From Puccinellia tenuiflora (taxonomy: Eukaryota > Streptophyta > Magnoliopsida > Poales > Poaceae), in the NCBI GenBank assembly GCA_012064385.1, contig QRDG01000859.1:434001-498000 (forward strand): a DNA stretch of 64,000 nt, in the 5' to 3' direction. The notes below the pieces were generated by a model. The model did not search any database. It was given only the letters and a program-made list of their open reading frames with translations, and was not told where the DNA came from. Below, piece by piece: positions 59,703 to 64,000 of the stretch; the first letter of the stretch is position 1; every line of letters starts with the position of its first letter. A program made the translations under genes and the position numbers.

Positions 59703-60374
59703 TGTAGCGCCCCGACCCCAGAACTATACAATGAAGCTTTGTGCAACCGGTCATGCTACACAATCGAAGGTTACTGGGTTTACCAATCCCAGGCCAAAAC
59801 CTTTGGCAGGCGTGCTCGGAATGGATCATTGGCACGCAACACTTCGATCATGCCATAAGCTCAGACATAGCTATCATGCATAATAAAGAGATCAAGACTT
59901 GTGGAACAACTGGCACATCACAGACTCTACGACACAAAGATTCATATAGCAACTCATATATGAGAAAGATACAAATATTACACACAAAAGGTCACAGACC
60001 CAACAATTCATCATGCGGAAGTGAAATAGTGTTGTCTAGTACAACAATATCCAAATATAGGGCCTAAGAGGCCTAGACATAAATAAACGAACCCAAGCTG
60101 CCACCTGGGAACCCCGAACTACTCGTCGACGTCCACGAAGAACCCACCTGTGTGCTCGGTGTCGTCCTCCTCTGAAACAAATTAATAAAGGCAGCAAAGA
60201 AAGACTGAGTACGACGTAGTCGCAAGTTTAGTAGGGCGATATAGGCCCAATGCTAACGGAGGCTCTAATGCTGTATAGTAGCTATTTTGCATAAAGCTAG
60301 ATTTTCTTTGAAAAGATGTAAAAGACCCATGGCATCGACTACTCAGAATATTTTCTAAAAAAGGGATAAGAGAG
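59703..60374 (-). mobile_element. Partial LTR of family A, copy 4
   Basis: Terminal 670 bases only, with the second hairpin near 60208. It carries an extra 70 bases near 59770-59840 relative to other copies. It is cut by the LTR beginning at 60375 exactly before the cassette would start. Confidence 0.8.
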
Positions 60375-61448
60375 TGTGGCACCCCCCTCTGACACATATC
60401 GCCAGAGAGGCGGTTGCCCCGTGCGCCAGCCCAGAATATCCGGACGCACGTTATGATAATGCAACATAGCAAAAATATCATTACACAATCAGGCCCAAAT
60501 GGCTACAAATGGTTTTACATGGCCATAAAGGCCTGAAAAATTATCAAGGCCATGTATGGCACGGGACAGAGTTTAACTGGCAGCGGAAGACATAGATACA
60601 ACAATGGCTTGGAGGGACTCCATTCCACATGCATCTGGCTGGGCTACTGATCCTAGCACGCTCTTGCTCCATCTCTTTGCTAGGGTAGAAGATGAATCCT
60701 CTCAACGTCTGGCCACATGAAAAGTCAGTCTGAGTACAATGACGTACTCGCAAGAAAATAACCACAAGACATGAACAGTCAAGCAATCAGGCAACAAGTA
60801 GCTAGTGACAGAAAATAATCTAAACATGACAAGTGTTTACTTACGGCAGTCCAAGTGGATAGCAACAAGGCAGCACAACAAATCATGGCATAAGCAAATA
60901 ACGGGGTATCACCAGTAGAGAGTCCAAGCCAGGTGGGGTTGGATCGTGCACCGGCAGTCAGACAAGAGAACTTACCTGTGAGGAATAATGGATGTACCCA
61001 TTGCTAATAAGTATTATAACAAACCTGTCACAAATAGGCCCAACGGCCTTACCACATCCTTCCACTGCTAGGCCCACTGGCCTCATCTTTTCACTAGGGG
61101 CATGCACGGACGATGTTGGCTCAGGCCTAACTCTAGGCCACCAACGATCACACCACCATCCCTCAACACGGATAACCATCCACAACTGAAGTAACATTCC
61201 CTGCATCATCTTATTGGTTCATTTAGTGAAATCGGGTTGTTCATTTTTCTTTCAAACCGAACTTAAGTTTAACCTCTGGACTCGACAAAGGACAATAGTG
61301 TGAATGATACTGAACTGTTCCATAACCTAGGAACAAGGCTAGCTGCTAGATGACACACTCTCGAGAGCTTGCAGTTACCACCCATCTAAATGCACCTTAC
61401 TCAGCCGGCACTTTAGGATACCATCCTTAAGTCAAACTCAGCAAGATA
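60375..61448 (-). mobile_element. Partial LTR, family C
   Basis: TGTGGCACCCCC at the left is the inverse of an LTR end. It contains a GAGTAC...GTACTC hairpin (60727-60748) with CTTGC flank as in families A and B; the cassette is not recognisable. The right boundary is set by the next LTR. Confidence 0.5.
60727..60748 (-). other. Second LTR hairpin, family C form
   Basis: On the minus strand GAGTAC, a short loop, GTACTCAGACTG, preceded by CTTGC. Confidence 0.55.
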
Positions 61449-61527
61449 TGTTGGCACAATGGAAACCAGGGTACCACGGGCCGGCCTGCCAGGGCCCACA
61501 ACATTCTTCAGAAGATTTCGCTAAGGA

Positions 61528-61710
61528 CCAGGCTCTCCGAGCCTGGCGAGCCTCGCGAGGGTTTTTCCCTCGCGAGGGACCTCTCCTCCTTGAGAGGGGG
61601 TTTTTCCCTCGCCGAGGGACCTCTCCTCGAGAGGGCATCTCGGATGCCACCTGCAAATTCTGCTAAGGACCAAGCCGAAAGGCTTGGCGAGGCCTTTTGC
61701 CTCGCCGAGG
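61528..61710. repeat. Run of perfect hairpins in U3
   Basis: Consecutive inverted repeats: CCAGGCTC/GAGCCTGG, CCTCGCGAGGG with a T5 loop, CCTCTC/GAGAGG twice, CCCTCG-C-CGAGGG, GCATC/GATGC, CCAAGCC-GAAA-GGCTTGG and GCGAGGC/GCCTCGC. Confidence 0.85.
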
Positions 61711-62149
61711 CTTGTTTCCTCTCGAAGCCAATTTCTCTCTCCGCGGCAGAGCGCACATGGGCTCTGCACCCTCCGCAGAGTGATGACCGTGCCAGCGTGC
61801 GGTCGTGGCAGCGCCACAGTTGCCGTTCTTATGTATAAAGGAGTCAACAAAGCTGCACCAAGCAAAGGAGCCCCAAGGATTGCCACTTTGGTGATAAGGG
61901 AACCGTCTGCAGCTACCCTCCAAAGGCGACGTCACCGTGGGACACATCCCGCCTCAGCAGCGCCAGCCCACCGTCCTGTTTGGACGGTGGCTTTTCCAGC
62001 TTTGGTGACGCCGCCCCTGCCGTGGACCGCGTCCATGGACTTTACCTTTATGGTGGACTCTACCTTTATTGTGCACCGCACCTCCTCCTTCGTCGCCATG
62101 TGGTAGCCCTTCCCGCCAAGACATTTGGGGGGAAGAGGCCCGATACCCC

Positions 62150-62157
62150 TATAAAAG
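62150..62157 (+). promoter_or_regulatory. TATA box of Tat element 2
   Basis: TATAAAAG in CCCCTATAAAAGGAGGGGG, about 340 bases before the LTR end. Confidence 0.75.
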
Positions 62158-62491
62158 GAGGGGGAGCACGTTCGGGCAAGGGGTTCAATCTTTGGTTCTT
62201 CTCCGGTTCTAGGGTTAACCATTGTAACCACCTTGAGCTCGCCAAGCTCGCTCTGTGCTCAACCGCCTCTCCAAGCAAGTGCAATACATCTGAAGCAGGA
62301 CGTAGGGGTTTTACCTCTCCAGAGGGCCCTGAACCTGGTTAATACCGTGTGTTCCTCTCTGCAGTGCCTCCCCGCGACGATCTAGGCGAGCACCATCGCC
62401 GTGGCGCGTTGAGGGTTGTTTGATTTCGTGTTTAGCCCCTTACTCGATCCTTGTGAGACACACCCAGTTCCTGGGACAGTTCTCCGACATT

Positions 62492-62510
62492 TGGCGCGCC
62501 AGGTAGGGGG
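62492..62510 (+). other. Primer-binding site of Tat element 2
   Basis: TGGCGCGCCAGGTAGGGGG, the type common in grass Tat elements rather than the tRNA-Met type used by the other elements here. Confidence 0.8.
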
Positions 62511-62540
62511 CTGAGGCGCGTCTTCAACCTCGACACCGCC

Positions 62541-64000
62541 ATGGCCAGCATTTCTCGCACCGAACGTCTCGCTCGCCGGACGGCCAGCGCCGCCACCTCT
62601 CCCGCTGGCAACCCGCGCGGTCGCCCGCGTGGAAGTGCTGCTCCGGAGCGCCACGTCGACCCCGAGCCCCGCATCGAGCACCCGGAGGACGACGACATCG
62701 ACCACGCTGAGGACGACCTCGGCGAAGAGGAGGCCTCCTCCCTGCACCCGTCGCGGGACCGTGCTGCCTCCTCGTTGGGCCGCCCTGCGCCCAGCCCGGC
62801 GACTGCTCTTCTCATGGCGCAGGAGCTGCTGCAGTACCGTCCCACGCCGGAGGCCCAGGAGGCCTGGCTCGACCGCCTCTCCGAGCTTGTCGGCGCTGCT
62901 CGCGTCGCCGCTCCTGCACCGTCTCGCTCGCTGGTCCTCTCTGCACGCGCAGGGGACGTGGCGCACGGCACGCCGCACGCTCCTCCTCGTCACCCCACGC
63001 CCGCTCCAGCTCCACCGGCTCCACTGCAACCTGCTCCAGTCGGGGCTCCTCCTCGCGACAACCGCGTTGCGTCGCACGCATCGTCGCTGCACGATTGCCA
63101 AATCATGCAGCGGGCCCCGGAGGACGCACGCGTGAGCATCGAGCGCCACCAGGATCGCCACAACCGCGCCATCCATGACGTCGCCACCGCGGGACGCCAC
63201 CTCCACGCCACCCTCGCCAACGGCCCGGTCACCTACGGCACGATGGCCGTGTTCACTCGCAGCCTCCGTCGCATCGTCTGCCCGGTCAAGTTCAGGCCGG
63301 ATCTTCCTCCGCGCTACGACGGCAAGAACAACCCCCTGGAGTTTCTGCAGCTCTACACCTTGGCCATCCAGGCCGCCGGGGGCGACGACAAGGTCATGGC
63401 GAACTGGTTCCCCATGGCCCTCAAGGACTCCGCGTCCTCGTGGCTCACCAACCTCCCCGCCGAGTCCATCAACACCTGGGAGGACCTCTGCCGGTGCTTC
63501 GTCGCCAACTTCAAGGGCACGTACGAGCGCGGCCTCACGTACAACGATCTCCGCGCCGTGCGCCAGAAGCCTGGCGAGACCCTCCGCAAGTACATCCAGC
63601 GCTTCAGCCAGGTGCGCAACAAGATCCCCAATGCCACCGACGCACGGGTCATTTCGGCCTTCCAGGCTGGGGTCACGGATGTGCGGATGCTCGAGAAGCT
63701 TGGCATCCACGACAACATCACCACCGTCGTCAAGCTCTTCGACTTGGCGGACAAGTGCGCCAAGGCTGAGGAGGGCCGCTTGTTCGTCAAGAACGAGCCA
63801 GGGGACCCCACCGAGGAGTCCAAGAAGAAGAAGAAATCCACCGAGAAGCGCAAGACCACTGCGGTCCTCGCGGCTGAGCCTGACGCCAAGCAGCCTCGCG
63901 CTGCCACTCCAGCCGCGGGACCCGAGAAGAAAGATGATCGTCCCTTCTGCATCTACCACAACAGGCATTCTCATGCCACCGAGGACTGCTACGACCTCAA
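62541..64000 (+). CDS. gag: Tat element 2 gag (open at right edge)
   Basis: Read codon by codon from ATG to the window end, 486 codons without a stop. The N-terminal 250 residues are Pro/Ala/Arg-rich with an acidic stretch. The capsid-like retrotransposon gag domain spans about residues 254-402 (PPRYDGKNNPLEFLQLY, WFPMALKDSASSWLTNLP, FKGTYERGLTYNDLRAVRQK, VISAFQAGVTDVRMLEKLG, LADKCAKAEEG). A lysine cluster (KKKKKSTEKRK) and a Cys/His stretch (CIYHNRHSHATEDCYDL) follow, likely for RNA binding. Gag would form the particle that packages element RNA. GC content and intactness contrast with the decayed Tat element 1, suggesting a younger insertion. Confidence 0.92.
   Translation, partial: MASISRTERLARRTASAATSPAGNPRGRPRGSAAPERHVDPEPRIEHPEDDDIDHAEDDLGEEEASSLHPSRDRAASSLGRPAPSPATALLMAQELLQYRPTPEAQEAWLDRLSELVGAARVAAPAPSRSLVLSARAGDVAHGTPHAPPRHPTPAPAPPAPLQPAPVGAPPRDNRVASHASSLHDCQIMQRAPEDARVSIERHQDRHNRAIHDVATAGRHLHATLANGPVTYGTMAVFTRSLRRIVCPVKFRPDLPPRYDGKNNPLEFLQLYTLAIQAAGGDDKVMANWFPMALKDSASSWLTNLPAESINTWEDLCRCFVANFKGTYERGLTYNDLRAVRQKPGETLRKYIQRFSQVRNKIPNATDARVISAFQAGVTDVRMLEKLGIHDNITTVVKLFDLADKCAKAEEGRLFVKNEPGDPTEESKKKKKSTEKRKTTAVLAAEPDAKQPRAATPAAGPEKKDDRPFCIYHNRHSHATEDCYDL

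Larger units (their letters stand above)
61449..62489 (+). mobile_element. 5' LTR of Tat element 2
   Basis: Ends TTCTCCGACA, directly before a Tat-type primer site. The start TGTTGGCACAATGG is the best candidate but lacks a duplication check, because the other end is outside the window. Contains a hairpin cluster in U3 and a TATA box at 62150. Confidence 0.6.

Noticed and set aside
62382..63974. 530-codon minus-strand ORF
   Set aside because: Longest frame near the right edge, but it is the complement of the gag frame, crosses the primer site and LTR end, and is repetitive Gly/Val/Leu/Arg typical of antisense of GC-rich coding DNA.

Overview
This window is intergenic DNA of a grass genome, most likely a cool-season grass (Pooideae). 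The grounds are dense nested LTR retrotransposons of Ty3/gypsy chromovirus (Tekay-like) and Tat lineages, GC-rich islands inside very long LTRs, and an LTR fragment at 59.2-59.7 kb that looks like an Athila-type family I know from wheat, barley and oat relatives. I recognise no ordinary host gene. Almost every base belongs to a transposable element, usually one inserted into another.

Layout, left to right. 1-3048: 5' part of a minus-strand LTR retrotransposon (290-bp LTR, tRNA-Met primer site). Its internal ORF starts inside the primer site and carries a proline-rich head plus an RNA-recognition motif like plant polypyrimidine-tract-binding proteins. 3.65-4.17 kb: SINE-like and hAT-like scraps. 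4.5-6.3 kb: a gypsy-type LTR (family D). 6411-6528: an exon fragment of a CACTA-like protein, cut by a 4.5-kb LTR (family B, 6529-11041) with primer-site remnant and broken gag-like ORF. That ORF is cut by a Tat element on the minus strand (11721 to 32762), which carries a 326-bp 3' LTR, an antisense six-exon gene (13.2-15.9 kb), an 82-bp tandem repeat array and a dead gag-pol. Inside the 82-bp array sits a complete 10.7-kb non-autonomous element (17204-27931, target duplication GGTGT) with two 4-kb LTRs (family A) and no coding capacity. Inside the Tat gag sits a coding member of the same LTR family (32763 on) with a chromodomain integrase. It is followed by three more partial LTRs (37.7, 40.3 and 43.0 kb), each apparently inserted in the one before.

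45348-59118 is a tandem LTR-internal-LTR-internal-LTR array of a non-autonomous family; the third LTR is a mosaic. 59.1-61.4 kb holds an Athila-like fragment and two LTR fragments. From 61449 a probably intact Tat element on the plus strand begins (LTR with a run of hairpins, primer site, uninterrupted gag) and runs off the right edge.

The most unusual signal is a three-hairpin cassette found in ten LTR copies of four diverged families, in both orientations. The stem sequences differ between families but stay self-complementary, and the cassette is often followed a few hundred bases later by a fourth hairpin (GAGTAC...GTACTC), which also covaries. It lies downstream of the LTR TATA box, so it should be part of the element RNA.
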